A stretch of 56,502 bases of DNA. It comes from a virus. Positions 38,932 to 48,068 of the stretch are shown piece after piece; positions within the stretch are counted from its first letter, which is position 1; every line of letters starts with the position of its first letter. A model generated the notes under the pieces. The model saw nothing but the letters and a program-made list of their open reading frames with translations. It had not been told where the DNA came from and did no database searches. A program made the translations under genes and the position numbers. The stretch is from positions 1 to 56,502 of the IMG/VR virus record IMGVR_UViG_3300038701_002364; one strand, 5' to 3'.

Positions 38932-39192
38932 ATGAGCAACATCAAAAGCATCACCGGCGAAACCCTGTCGGATGGCAAAACACCCAACGAAATGTGCGTC
39001 AAAGGTCTCGAAGAGATGCTTGAGATGGCGCGCAGCGGTGAGATCGTTGGGATCGCTGGTGCTGTGCAATTCCACGACAACTCCGGCGGCTACCACTTCC
39101 ACGGCCATGTCGGCTCATATTCCGTTCTTGGCGCATTGCAGGTCGGTTTGCACGCATTAGTGCTCGACCACGTCGAAGACGACAGAAACTAA
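38932..39192 (+). CDS. Hypothetical protein, 86 aa
   Basis: Helical first half (CVKGLEEMLEMARSGEIVGI), His-rich centre (FHDNSGGYHFHGHVG). Similar small proteins occur near connectors in rhodobacterial phages. Unknown. Confidence 0.55.
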   Translation: MSNIKSITGETLSDGKTPNEMCVKGLEEMLEMARSGEIVGIAGAVQFHDNSGGYHFHGHVGSYSVLGALQVGLHALVLDHVEDDRN

Positions 39193-39225
39193 ACAAATCA
39201 ACCACCTACACAAGGAACTTAACCC

Positions 39226-39687
39226 ATGGCTGCAAATCCTTGGGCCGTCTACGGCCATGCTCTCGAAAAGATCCTCGACGGCACCATCGATCTCGACACT
39301 GACAGCTTCCGCATGGTGCTGGTCGGCACGGGATATACACCAAACCAGAACACGGATGACGCGTGGTCTGATATCTCGGCGAACGAGATCAGCGGCACCG
39401 GCTACACGGCCAACGGCAAGGCCCTGACGACAGGACTGACACGGTCGAACCTTGTGGCGACCTTTGATGTCGATGACCAGACATGGACCACGTCGACCCT
39501 GTCGAATGTTGCCTACGCGGTGATCGTTCGCGATGCCGACGACAACGGCGCATTGGCGACAACCGATATCCCGCTGTGCTTCTGCGAACTCGAAGATGGA
39601 TCGTCTCTGTCGTCCAGCTCGGATGATTTCTCTGTGACCATCAACGCTTCGGGCGTCTTCACCATCACCGCCACCGCCGCAGCATAA
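39226..39687 (+). CDS. Putative head decoration or tail-associated protein, 153 aa
   Basis: Starts MAANPWAVYGHALEKILDGT, with FRMVLVGTGYTPN and many Thr/Ser strands; all-beta. Proteins starting this way appear in several phages next to fibre-like genes. Likely a virion surface component. Confidence 0.6.
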   Translation: MAANPWAVYGHALEKILDGTIDLDTDSFRMVLVGTGYTPNQNTDDAWSDISANEISGTGYTANGKALTTGLTRSNLVATFDVDDQTWTTSTLSNVAYAVIVRDADDNGALATTDIPLCFCELEDGSSLSSSSDDFSVTINASGVFTITATAAA

Positions 39688-39714
39688 GCGGCCCATCACC
39701 GGGAGCCGTAACGC

Positions 39715-42681
39715 ATGGCATATTCGATTGTCGGCACAGCCGAGGGATCTATCGCCGAAGGTGCGGTGACCACGGCGATCACCTTGCCAGGCGGCACAGC
39801 CGAGGGCGATCTGGTCCTCGTCCTGTGTGGCGGCGACACCAACCCGGATGGCTTTACAGCAACCGGCAACAACTCGGGCGCCTATACCAGCCATTTCGAG
39901 GTCACCAGCTCGGCCCCGACATCGTCCCTGTTTTCACAGGTCATGGGCAGCACGCCCGACACCAGCATTACGGTCTCCGAGATTATTGACCGGAGCACTG
40001 TCGACCGGGCGCTTGTCGTTGTCCTGCGCGGTGTTGATGGCACGCTGTCGGCGATCCAGTCGGCCTCTGCATCGTCTGGGATGCCAAACCCTCCGTCTCA
40101 CACAACAGGCGGTGCGGACAAACTACGGGTGATCTGCGGCTTTCTGGATGACGAAAACGTCGCTTCCAGTATCACGGCACCATCGGGCTTCGAGAACGTT
40201 CAAGCGATCGATGAAACCAATCGCATCACGATCATGGCCGCGTTTAAGGCGGAGGCCACAGCCGGGGCGCTGGATCCGGATGCGTTCGGCGGTTCAGGAA
40301 CCGACGCATGGGTTGCCCTGCATTTCGATATCGGAATCACGACATCGGGGTCGAGCGCAGAGGCGACACCTGGCGCTGGTTCTGTCACGGCCTTGGGTCA
40401 GGCACCGACACTGCCCAGCGGTATTGGTGGCGCACCGGGCGCGGGAACCGTCGCGGTTGCAGGTTTGGCACCAAGCGTGTCAGCGGCGTCCACAGCGTCA
40501 CCCGGCGTCGGTGCCGCGACAGTCGCAGGGCGCACACCCACAGCCGGAAACGCATTGGCCACAGACGTTTTGATCAACGTTGCGGGCCAGTCGAATTCGC
40601 GGATTGCAGGTCTGTCATCGGGAACGCCGCCCGCGTACCTGACAGATGGCTCCCTTGGGGATGTCAAAATCTTTGTTAAAGGCAGCGGCGACGACATCTC
40701 GACCGGGACGTTTGAGAACTATGTCGTCGCCGCCGATGGCACCAGCACGTCCGATCCTGACAACACCGGATGGGCGTGGGGCGCAGAGGCCGAGTTTATC
40801 TACCAGATGCGTCAGGCTGGGGACACGCGCCCTGTCAAAGTGGTCAAAGAAAGCGTCAATGGTCAGGATATCGCGGACCAGTGGGCGCCTGGATCATCTG
40901 GCAAGCGCTTCGATCAACTCGAAGACAAGATGGACCGGGCAAGGGCGCTGATCCCGCTTGGCTTCATCGAAGAGATCACCCTGTGGAATCAGGGCGAGGC
41001 CGACGCCAATGACGAGACAAAGGCGACCAATTACAACACAAACTTCACCACGTTCCTGACCGCATACCGGTCGCGGATCTCAACTGGCTTGTTCATCGCT
41101 CAGCGTATCCGCCCGCTCGGCTACGAGGGCGCGTCCGAGACTGAAAACAGCGCAGGCTTCGGTCGTGCCCAAAAGGTGCGGGAAGCCACGATTGCTGTCT
41201 GTGTTGCTGACGGGAATGCCGCGGTTGTCGATACCGACTTCGACGTCACCAATTTCAACTCGATCCACCCTGTCGAGGTCTCATGGGCGACCGGCATCGG
41301 CCAGCGCTCCTATGCGGTTTATGACGACACGCATGACGCCACCTATGGCGCGATCACTGATGCGGTGCCTGATGCCTTCAGCGTCCCGGACGTCTCGGGT
41401 GTTGCCCCTTCGGCAACGGTCTATTCCCGACCCATCGACATCGAGGGGATCGAACGCCAAGCGGCTGTGACGATCACCAACGGTGAATTCCAAGTGCTCA
41501 ACAGCTTGGATCTCGACTATGAGCTGGCGACATGGGCCTCGTCCGGGTTTGTCGACAAGTTTCAACGGATCCGGGTTCGGACCACTGCGGATGCATCGAC
41601 CAACACAGCCAAGGACGTGACTGTCGAGATTGGCGGTGTATCGGATACATGGACCGTCACCACGTATGCGTCCGCGCCGACCCGGGAAGCGGAGACCACT
41701 GCGTTTGCGGCTGCGGTCGAAGCGTCGAAGGGTGGGACGATCTCTGGCTCAGAAGCGGACCAGTTCGACACGTTTTTCACCACAGCCAAGGCGTCCACCT
41801 GGTGGGCCAAGCTGTTGCGTGTCTTCTTGCGCCTTGGGGATCGCTACGCGTCTGCGCAGGATCTCGTCAACGCGGATCATGAGCTGGATCACCAATATGG
41901 GCAGCTGACCGATATCTGGGACTGGGATCCGGTGTCTGGCTGGACCGGCAAATCCGACTCCACAGGCGGTCTGCGTCTTGGCGTGAACCCCAGTTCGGAA
42001 ATGGGTCAGAACGCGTCCGCCTATGGCGTCAAAGTTGCGGCAGTCGGGTCCAACTCGAGCTATATGATCAACTCGGACGACAACAATACGCGTCTGCGCA
42101 CGATCAATACCGGGGCAGCGCGCTACAACCTGTTTTCAGGGTCGAACGAAAATGTCAGCGGACTCGATGTGGATCCCGGCTGGCGGTCTGTGGTGCGCAG
42201 CGCGAGCAACGTCATCTCATTGCACGGCACGGATGGCGTGGCTTTGGATACCGGCAACGCTGTGTCCGAACCCGATGCGGTCACCTACATGGAGATTGGC
42301 AATAGCTCGGGGATCTACTCCGACGCGTCGATCTTTGCCGTCTTCGTTGCGTCCGATGCATTGAGCGTTACCGAACTGGCAAACATGCACGCGGCGTTCG
42401 ACACGTTGCAGGCCAATTATGACACCGGTGGATCAGCTGAGGCCCAGCCAGGCTTAGGCACCGTAGGTGTTTTGGGGGCCGCGCCATCGACCCGGGCTGC
42501 GGCAGAGTCTCAGCCCGGCACCGGTACGATTGGCAGCGTGGGCCACGCGCCATTTGTCCTGACCAATTCCGACATCACGATCCAGTCGATGGACGAGGGT
42601 CTGTGGCGCGGGCAGGGCACGGTGTCGGGGACTTGGCGTGCTCAAGGATCCATCGCAGCAACTTGGAAGGACAAGGCATAA
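39715..42681 (+). CDS. Large virion protein with SGNH/sialate-esterase-type domain, 988 aa
   Basis: Residues 1-215: beta-rich jelly-roll-like domain. About 218-285: three PGxGxVxxxGxAP units. About 285-530: carbohydrate-esterase (SASA) domain with block I INVAGQSNSRIAGL (Ser nucleophile) and a C-terminal N-x-I-H-P (NSIHPVEVSWA). About 560-680 Ig-like, 680-900 concanavalin-like, 905-950 two more PGxG units, then a Trp-rich end. It probably de-acetylates host surface polysaccharide; the place in the head-neck region is unusual for a depolymerase, so a decoration or whisker fibre is possible. Confidence 0.75.
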   Translation: MAYSIVGTAEGSIAEGAVTTAITLPGGTAEGDLVLVLCGGDTNPDGFTATGNNSGAYTSHFEVTSSAPTSSLFSQVMGSTPDTSITVSEIIDRSTVDRALVVVLRGVDGTLSAIQSASASSGMPNPPSHTTGGADKLRVICGFLDDENVASSITAPSGFENVQAIDETNRITIMAAFKAEATAGALDPDAFGGSGTDAWVALHFDIGITTSGSSAEATPGAGSVTALGQAPTLPSGIGGAPGAGTVAVAGLAPSVSAASTASPGVGAATVAGRTPTAGNALATDVLINVAGQSNSRIAGLSSGTPPAYLTDGSLGDVKIFVKGSGDDISTGTFENYVVAADGTSTSDPDNTGWAWGAEAEFIYQMRQAGDTRPVKVVKESVNGQDIADQWAPGSSGKRFDQLEDKMDRARALIPLGFIEEITLWNQGEADANDETKATNYNTNFTTFLTAYRSRISTGLFIAQRIRPLGYEGASETENSAGFGRAQKVREATIAVCVADGNAAVVDTDFDVTNFNSIHPVEVSWATGIGQRSYAVYDDTHDATYGAITDAVPDAFSVPDVSGVAPSATVYSRPIDIEGIERQAAVTITNGEFQVLNSLDLDYELATWASSGFVDKFQRIRVRTTADASTNTAKDVTVEIGGVSDTWTVTTYASAPTREAETTAFAAAVEASKGGTISGSEADQFDTFFTTAKASTWWAKLLRVFLRLGDRYASAQDLVNADHELDHQYGQLTDIWDWDPVSGWTGKSDSTGGLRLGVNPSSEMGQNASAYGVKVAAVGSNSSYMINSDDNNTRLRTINTGAARYNLFSGSNENVSGLDVDPGWRSVVRSASNVISLHGTDGVALDTGNAVSEPDAVTYMEIGNSSGIYSDASIFAVFVASDALSVTELANMHAAFDTLQANYDTGGSAEAQPGLGTVGVLGAAPSTRAAAESQPGTGTIGSVGHAPFVLTNSDITIQSMDEGLWRGQGTVSGTWRAQGSIAATWKDKA

Positions 42682-42998
42682 TGGCTGTCGCAGACATCTA
42701 CGACCTCGATAACCAAAAGATCCTCGTCACGATCACGGACGAGGAAAACGATCCGGCGGCGAAGGATATCACGGGAGCCACCCTTGCGGCCTATGCAAGG
42801 GCCGGGACCGATGCGCCGATTGTCGGAACTGCGTCGATCTCGAACGCTGCTGGTGGCGAAGTGCTGATCAGCTTTGCCGCCGGTGCCTTTGCGGACAAGC
42901 CGGGCCTCTACGACGTGCAACTGCGGGTCACCATTGGCTCGGATGTCCAGACGGTGTCGGCGTTTCAATTCACGGTGTTCGAAGCGATTTCACCATGA
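42681..42998 (+). CDS. BppU-like/Ig-like virion protein, 105 aa
   Basis: TAATG overlap with the esterase gene sets the start at 42681. IYDLDNQKILVTITDEENDP, ITGATLAAYARAGTDAPIVG and GLYDVQLRVTIGSDVQTVSA match the short beta-sandwich found at phage baseplate or fibre N-termini. Likely attaches to the neighbouring large protein. Confidence 0.65.
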   Translation: MAVADIYDLDNQKILVTITDEENDPAAKDITGATLAAYARAGTDAPIVGTASISNAAGGEVLISFAAGAFADKPGLYDVQLRVTIGSDVQTVSAFQFTVFEAISP

Positions 42999-43621
42999 CC
43001 GTTTTAGCCTGCGTCCTAAGATCCGGTGGGATCTATTCCGCCGAATGGGTCCAGCACTTGGCAAGGATGGCGCGAGAGCATGCGCCTGGCATTGATGTCG
43101 TTTGCCTGACCGATACGCCTACACTTGTCGAGATGTATGGGGTCAGAGCAATCCGCCTGAAACATGATTGGCCGGCGGTCTGGTCGAAGATCGAACTTTT
43201 CCGGCCGGGCCTGTTTGACGGGCCTGTTGTGTATCTGGATCTGGACACGGTGATCATCGGCGACGTGAGGTATCTGCGCAGGTCACGCCTTTCGATCATG
43301 GTCGACCCCAATGGCGTGACCCCGTTCTGCACGACGGCCATGTCTTGGGAGGGGGATGACGCCGGGCACCTATACGACCGGATGTCAGCCCATCCGCATT
43401 CTGTGATGCACAGCTTTTCGCAGTCGAAATACCGAGATCAGGGATACATCTGCGCGCGTCATCCTGAGATCGATCCGCTGCCCGGCGTCGTGAGTTTCAA
43501 GGCGCATTGTCGCAACGCGCCCCCCAAAGATCCGAATGTGGTGGCTGTCGCATTCCACGGGAAGCCAAAGCCCAATGATCCTGCCGCCGGTTGGGGCTTT
43601 AAGATTTGGCGCACGAAATGA
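42995..43621 (+). CDS. Phage glycosyltransferase, GT-A type, 208 aa
   Basis: GT-A features: N-terminal MTVLACVLRSGGIYSAEWVQ, VYLDLDTVIIGDVRYLRRSR with a DxD motif, and a C-terminal VSFKAHCRN. The family occurs among phage genes of alphaproteobacteria. It may glycosylate a virion protein encoded next to it or host envelope. ATGA overlap with the upstream gene. Confidence 0.75.
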   Translation: MTVLACVLRSGGIYSAEWVQHLARMAREHAPGIDVVCLTDTPTLVEMYGVRAIRLKHDWPAVWSKIELFRPGLFDGPVVYLDLDTVIIGDVRYLRRSRLSIMVDPNGVTPFCTTAMSWEGDDAGHLYDRMSAHPHSVMHSFSQSKYRDQGYICARHPEIDPLPGVVSFKAHCRNAPPKDPNVVAVAFHGKPKPNDPAAGWGFKIWRTK

Positions 43622-43664
43622 GGCGGTATTCCCGTGGCTTAGCCACCTACCGAAGGGATGAACC

Positions 43665-43919
43665 ATGTCACCGACACCATTGGACCTGAAGTATGCTCAA
43701 GATGCGAAGCATCTGCGCGAAGTGAATGGTCAACAACTAAGACAAATCAAATCGCTTGAGGTGCAACTTGCGAGAAGCATCTGCGCGAGAAAGCAGGCGG
43801 AAAAATCGGTTAATCAGGCGACCAAGACGCTGGGCGTGTTTGTGATCGTCCTGACCGCTTTCGCGACCTTAGCCATTTTGGCCACGCTCTTTGTCTTTTT
43901 CCTGCGGTTGGTTTTATGA
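43665..43919 (+). CDS. Coiled-coil membrane protein, 84 aa
   Basis: Residues 10-50 are a coiled coil (KHLREVNGQQLRQIKSLEVQ), residues about 58-83 a membrane span. The soluble-coil-then-anchor shape is of unknown function here. Confidence 0.6.
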   Translation: MSPTPLDLKYAQDAKHLREVNGQQLRQIKSLEVQLARSICARKQAEKSVNQATKTLGVFVIVLTAFATLAILATLFVFFLRLVL

Positions 43920-44467
43920 CTGTCGCACTTGTCTTGGGCGGCGCCGAACACGTCTTCGACGACATCAAGGCCTATCGGGGCGTGGTCGATGGCGTGGTCG
44001 CCTGCAACGAGATCGGAACGCTTTGGGGCGGCCCGCTCGATGCGTGGTGTTCAATCCATCCAGCCAATTTCCAGAAGCGAAACTGGATCTCGACACGGCG
44101 CCAGAACGCCTATCCGGATGCCTTGCGCCTGTATTGCCACGAGACGCCACACGGCCCGGTGATGCCCGATGTGATCAAGACACCCTTGGCCTTTCCGGGC
44201 ATGGACATGTCGATAAGCGGGTCGAGCGGCCTTCTGGCCTTGCGCGTGGCGCTGGTCGATCTGGGCTTTGACCAGGCGCTTCTGTGCGGCATGCCCCTGA
44301 CCGCGTCTCCCCACTATGGGGGCCGGGAAAATTGGGTGGCCAAGAACGGGCACAGCCCAGCCTACGACTTTCGAAAGATCTGGCAGACTATCCCGCCCGA
44401 ATGGGCGTCACGGGTACGGTCCATGAGTGGATGGACAGCCAGCGTATTCGGGCGCCCGCACGACTAG
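43916..44467 (+). CDS. Rossmann-like phage protein, 183 aa
   Basis: MTVALVLGGAEHVFDDIKAY is a beta-strand plus Gly turn. Further motifs: NEIGTLWGGPLDAWCSIHPA and SGSSGLLALRVALVDLGFDQ. It resembles the small sugar-related or DUF115-like phage proteins next to glycosyltransferases; possible partner of the upstream enzyme. ATGA overlap. Confidence 0.6.
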   Translation: MTVALVLGGAEHVFDDIKAYRGVVDGVVACNEIGTLWGGPLDAWCSIHPANFQKRNWISTRRQNAYPDALRLYCHETPHGPVMPDVIKTPLAFPGMDMSISGSSGLLALRVALVDLGFDQALLCGMPLTASPHYGGRENWVAKNGHSPAYDFRKIWQTIPPEWASRVRSMSGWTASVFGRPHD

Positions 44468-44483
44468 GAGAAAGGACAAACAG

Positions 44484-44579
44484 ATGTTTGTCGAACTTGT
44501 CGAAGCGGTTTCACCAGCAATTCTGATCATCAACCTCGCCTACGTGGCCTTGGTCACTCTGGCCTATCTTTTGGGATGA
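44484..44579 (+). CDS. Single-span membrane peptide, 31 aa
   Basis: AGGAG upstream. MFVELVEAVSPAILIINLAY and on to VTLAYLLG: almost wholly hydrophobic after residue 9. Too short for standard calling but well placed, 3 nt before the next gene. Confidence 0.5.
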   Translation: MFVELVEAVSPAILIINLAYVALVTLAYLLG

Positions 44580-44582
44580 CCC

Positions 44583-44762
44583 ATGAAAAAGAAACAACCT
44601 AGCAACGCGCGCCTGTACGCCACTCTTGGCCTCGGCGCGTCCACAGTCGCTGGCATGCTGTATTTCGTGCCGGGCCTGTTTTTCCTGCTTCTGGCGCTCG
44701 GCGTAGGGATCGGCGTGGTCCTCATGGGCCTTTTTGGCGACGGCTTCGACATCGATTTTTAA
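44583..44762 (+). CDS. Small membrane protein, 59 aa
   Basis: Basic start MKKKQPSNAR, then two hydrophobic segments (about residues 12-32 and 35-51), acidic end DGFDIDF. Positive-inside orientation predicts both ends in the cytoplasm. Confidence 0.55.
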   Translation: MKKKQPSNARLYATLGLGASTVAGMLYFVPGLFFLLLALGVGIGVVLMGLFGDGFDIDF

Positions 44763-44776
44763 GAAGGCAAAATCCC

Positions 44777-45133
44777 ATGGAACTGACGAACAACACGATG
44801 CAGACGATCACAGCGCGCACGGGTCACGTGATCCCGGCGGAAGGGTCTTTGCGGGTCGACGTATCGGCCCTGTCCGCGATCCAGAAGTGCCCGCACATCC
44901 AGTCGCGGATGTCAGCCGGTGATCTGACGTTACAGGACGACACGCCAGAACCGCAGCCACCCTTACCGGTGTCGCGGGAAGAGGTGAGGCAAGCAACCCG
45001 CGCGGAGCTTGTCGAGATACTGCTGATCCACGGCTTCGAAGAGGACGAGCTGTCGGGCCTCACGATTGCAGACAAGGACGACGAGCCAGGCCTTCGTTCG
45101 ATGGCTATGGCGGCAATGTTTACGGAACTCTGA
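44777..45133 (+). CDS. Hypothetical neck-region protein, 118 aa
   Basis: First 50 residues beta-rich (MQTITARTGHVIPAEGSLRV), C-terminal 50 residues helical with REEVRQATRAELVEILLIHG, a small helical bundle seen on phage head proteins. The stop lies 2 nt before the head-closure fusion gene. Confidence 0.6.
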   Translation: MELTNNTMQTITARTGHVIPAEGSLRVDVSALSAIQKCPHIQSRMSAGDLTLQDDTPEPQPPLPVSREEVRQATRAELVEILLIHGFEEDELSGLTIADKDDEPGLRSMAMAAMFTEL

Positions 45134-45135
45134 AA

Positions 45136-47751
45136 ATGACCTTCAACTACGCCCGAATGAAATCTTCCGCCGAGCGCTTGATTGCGCGTTTCGGGCGTAG
45201 TGCGACCTTGCGTCAGAAGGGGACCGGCAGCGATCCTTGGGCGCCGGCCATCGAGTATACCGACACAGCGATCATCCTGTGTGACTTGGGCCAAATGCAG
45301 TCCGATGCATCCCGTGATGACGTGTCGACCGGTCAAGAGACTCGCAAAGTGTTTGTGTCGACCTCCGCTGGTGTTGCCCCCCAGACCAAGGACGAAATCG
45401 GCATCGGCTCGGAGGCTTTTGAGGTGGTGTCAGTCACCATTCTCAATCCCGGCGGAACGGTTCTCTATTACGATCTGCAAATCAGCCATTCGGGTGTGTT
45501 CACACCGATGGTGAGCGCGGAAGCTCAGCCCGGCGTGGGTGAAGTTACGTTTCTCGGCCATGCACTGCCGACCGTTCCCGCGCTTGCGGAACCTGGCGCT
45601 GGTGCGATCGCTGCGGCGGGTCAGGCTCCGACTGCTGGTGTGTCGACGTTTAACCCGACTTCGCTATTCACTGGCGGCGAAGAAGGCGTGTTTATCGATA
45701 CCGCCAAGGGCGCATTGTCGAGCCTTTCGCCTGTTACAGCTGCTGGGACGGGAGATGCCGTTGCGCTTTTGATCGACGGTAAGTACGGCGCGGCCTACTC
45801 GGACGGCAGCTTTAGTGGCTTGGGATCTGAGCTTATCACGAATGGTGACTTTGATAGCGATATCTCAAGCTGGAACCCACACGGGGGCGCTCCCGGCCTC
45901 ACATGGTCCGCCGGACGCATGAACCTTGATCCGGGGACAACATTCAACGGGGCAAAACAGCAGGTCCCAACAGAAGCTGGCAAGTGGTACGTGTTCTCGC
46001 TCGACTATTTCCCGATAGACAATAACGAAGCCCGCCTGAGCGTCGGCGACGGTTCGAGCGTCAACAGCATCCTCAACTACACGGTCGCAGACGGCGTGTC
46101 AGAAAATGGCACCTATACGATCTTGTTTAAGGCTGAGTCTTCAGCTTCGACGGTCTCCATCAGGTCCGGGAACACCACAGGCGAATTCGAGGTGGACAAC
46201 ATCTCCGTCAAGCACCTCCCCGGCGACCACATCTACCAGTCGGTCGTCGCCGAACGGCCCACGCTGTTTGCGGACGGGTCTCTGGGCTTTGACGGCACTG
46301 ACGACAATCTGACGCTGATGTCGGCGGGGCTGGGGTCGGACATGACCTTTGCGCTAAGTCTGAAGGGTTCCGACCAACAGTTCCTCGTGTTCTCTGGAGA
46401 CGCTGGTTCTCAACACAGTCACCCCGCACACGACGGCTCCACCGGTTCCACCGCAGAGCCTAGCTTCATGGGAGACGCCGACCTCTACGTCAACGGCGAT
46501 CTCTTGGAAGGTGCGGCTTTGGCGACACGTGACGCCCTTCATGAAACCTTGTCTGACGGCAACTGGAAGTCGATGATGATCCAGAACGCGGATATCTCGA
46601 GCTGGACCAATCTACACTTGTCTAACTACTCGGGTTGGTGGTTCGACGGCAAAATTGGACCCCGCATCCTTGTGATAGACCGAGACCTGACAGCAGGAGA
46701 GGCGACCCAAGTCGAAGATCTGGTAACTGTACCGTTCGACCCCGTTGCACTCTTCGAGAGCTCCGAAGAAGGCGTCCTTTGGGCCAACGACATCAACCGG
46801 CCTCTCACAAGCCTGACCCCTGTCACACCGGCATGGTCAGCGGCTGAGAAGGGCGCAGGTTCCGGGGATGGTGTGGCGTTCATTCTGGACACGAGCCAAG
46901 GTGCCGGAATGGTCACCTCCGGTACGAGCGGGTCCAGCACGACGGCGTTTAGTGGGTTGGGATCAGAACTCGCGTCGGGTGAGTCTCAAGCTCTCGTTGA
47001 GAACGAGAACCTTATTTTGACGCCCACGCTTGTTCCGGGAGACTACTACCTGATCGACTACACCGTCAGCGGTTCTACCGGTGAGGGTGCTCACACGGTC
47101 AGATGCGGCACGTACTCGACCGGAAGCCCGTACTCCGCCAGCTTCTCAGGAGACGGTAACTTCGTGAGTATCTTGCCCGCCAAGGACTCTAATGTCATAT
47201 CGATCGGTGCGAACGCCTTTTCCACACTAACTGTCACGGTGAATTCCGTCAGACACCTTCCCGGCGACCACATCTATCAGCCAACCGAGGCTGAACAGCC
47301 CGAGATGTATGACAACGGGGTGCTTTACTTCGATGGTGTGGATGATGGACTGACGTTGATGTCATCGGGGCTGGGGTCGGACATGACCGTCGCATTGGCA
47401 CTCAAGACGAGTGACCCGAAATTTATTGTCTTGAGTGGAAGCGGGAACCAGTACATCGCAGCTTCCGAGGAATCGTCGGCGAGTACAGGAGTTAACGCGG
47501 GCGCGGGGGCAGTCACACTAAGCGAGGGAGGATCTGCTCCGGCAACGCGAGGTGAAAGTCACAGCCTGTTGGCCACCGGGAATTGGGTCTTTTTCAAGGT
47601 TTCTAATGCCGTTCTCGGCAGTTGGCCCGGTGTAAAACTTCCTGCCACCGGTGCTTGGGTGCTGGAAGGCGAAATTGGCGCGCGCGGTATCGTCATAGAC
47701 CGCGATCTGACCGCTCAAGAGCAAACCGACTTTGAGGCTTGGCAGTCTTAA
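45136..47751 (+). CDS. Head-closure protein fused to a large duplicated surface region, 871 aa
   Basis: Residues 1-120 match a normal head-closure/stopper protein (MTFNYARMKSSAERLIARFG, ATLRQKGTGSDPWAPAIEYT, QTKDEIGIGSEAFEVVSV), which usually ends there. Residues 127-170 carry two PGxGxVxxxGxAP units. Then two similar halves, about 172-535 and 536-871, share xxLFxxxEEGV, LSSLSPVT/LTSLTPVT, FSGLGSEL, LPGDHIYQ, LTLMSxGLGSDMTxAL and VIDRDLTA. The halves look like carbohydrate-binding/LamG-like domains. The connector thus probably displays a collar fibre. Confidence 0.75.
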   Translation: MTFNYARMKSSAERLIARFGRSATLRQKGTGSDPWAPAIEYTDTAIILCDLGQMQSDASRDDVSTGQETRKVFVSTSAGVAPQTKDEIGIGSEAFEVVSVTILNPGGTVLYYDLQISHSGVFTPMVSAEAQPGVGEVTFLGHALPTVPALAEPGAGAIAAAGQAPTAGVSTFNPTSLFTGGEEGVFIDTAKGALSSLSPVTAAGTGDAVALLIDGKYGAAYSDGSFSGLGSELITNGDFDSDISSWNPHGGAPGLTWSAGRMNLDPGTTFNGAKQQVPTEAGKWYVFSLDYFPIDNNEARLSVGDGSSVNSILNYTVADGVSENGTYTILFKAESSASTVSIRSGNTTGEFEVDNISVKHLPGDHIYQSVVAERPTLFADGSLGFDGTDDNLTLMSAGLGSDMTFALSLKGSDQQFLVFSGDAGSQHSHPAHDGSTGSTAEPSFMGDADLYVNGDLLEGAALATRDALHETLSDGNWKSMMIQNADISSWTNLHLSNYSGWWFDGKIGPRILVIDRDLTAGEATQVEDLVTVPFDPVALFESSEEGVLWANDINRPLTSLTPVTPAWSAAEKGAGSGDGVAFILDTSQGAGMVTSGTSGSSTTAFSGLGSELASGESQALVENENLILTPTLVPGDYYLIDYTVSGSTGEGAHTVRCGTYSTGSPYSASFSGDGNFVSILPAKDSNVISIGANAFSTLTVTVNSVRHLPGDHIYQPTEAEQPEMYDNGVLYFDGVDDGLTLMSSGLGSDMTVALALKTSDPKFIVLSGSGNQYIAASEESSASTGVNAGAGAVTLSEGGSAPATRGESHSLLATGNWVFFKVSNAVLGSWPGVKLPATGAWVLEGEIGARGIVIDRDLTAQEQTDFEAWQS

Positions 47752-47786
47752 GATCTCCCTTGATCGTGAGTATGCCCGCAAATAGC

Positions 47787-47818
47787 GACACCGGCGCGAA
47801 ACCCATTGCGCCGGTGTC
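47787..47818 (+). terminator. Hairpin after the head-closure fusion gene
   Basis: A perfect 11-bp stem (47787-47797 with 47808-47818), 10-nt loop, no T run on the plus strand. Attenuator or mRNA processing/stability element. Confidence 0.6.
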
Positions 47819-47843
47819 CTGATCAGGCAAGCGTTTTGGCGTC

Positions 47844-48068
47844 ATGCCAAAACACGAACCGGATCGATCAGCACTTTCTGACTACCCAGAACAATCGGCG
47901 CGGCTGATCCAGTCGGCGTTTCTGGCGGGTAGGTGGCACGCTGTTGCCTACCTGATCCTTTTTTTTGGCAGATACGGACCAAGACATGACAACCCTCAAA
48001 CCGAAGCCGCCCATTCTGAACCCGGAAACGGAAGCGGACCACGCAAAGAACATTCACCGTGCCGTTGA
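47844..48068 (+). CDS. Possible small gene ending past a T8 tract, 74 aa
   Basis: MPKHEPDRSALSDYPEQSAR, then LIQSAFLAGRWHAVAYLILF: a helical, protein-like sequence up to the T8 tract at 47959-47966. After it the frame turns into unlikely sequence, while the better frame continues as the 47986 gene. A slippage product joining both is possible. Confidence 0.35.
   Translation: MPKHEPDRSALSDYPEQSARLIQSAFLAGRWHAVAYLILFFGRYGPRHDNPQTEAAHSEPGNGSGPRKEHSPCR

Noticed and set aside
38013-39080. 355-codon minus frame
   Set aside because: Antisense to YspA-like, connector and other head genes in a single-direction late operon.
47776-47788. Operator copy CCGCAAATAGCGA in the late region
   Set aside because: One mismatch in a fixed position, overlaps the hairpin at 47787 and has no nearby promoter; probably chance.
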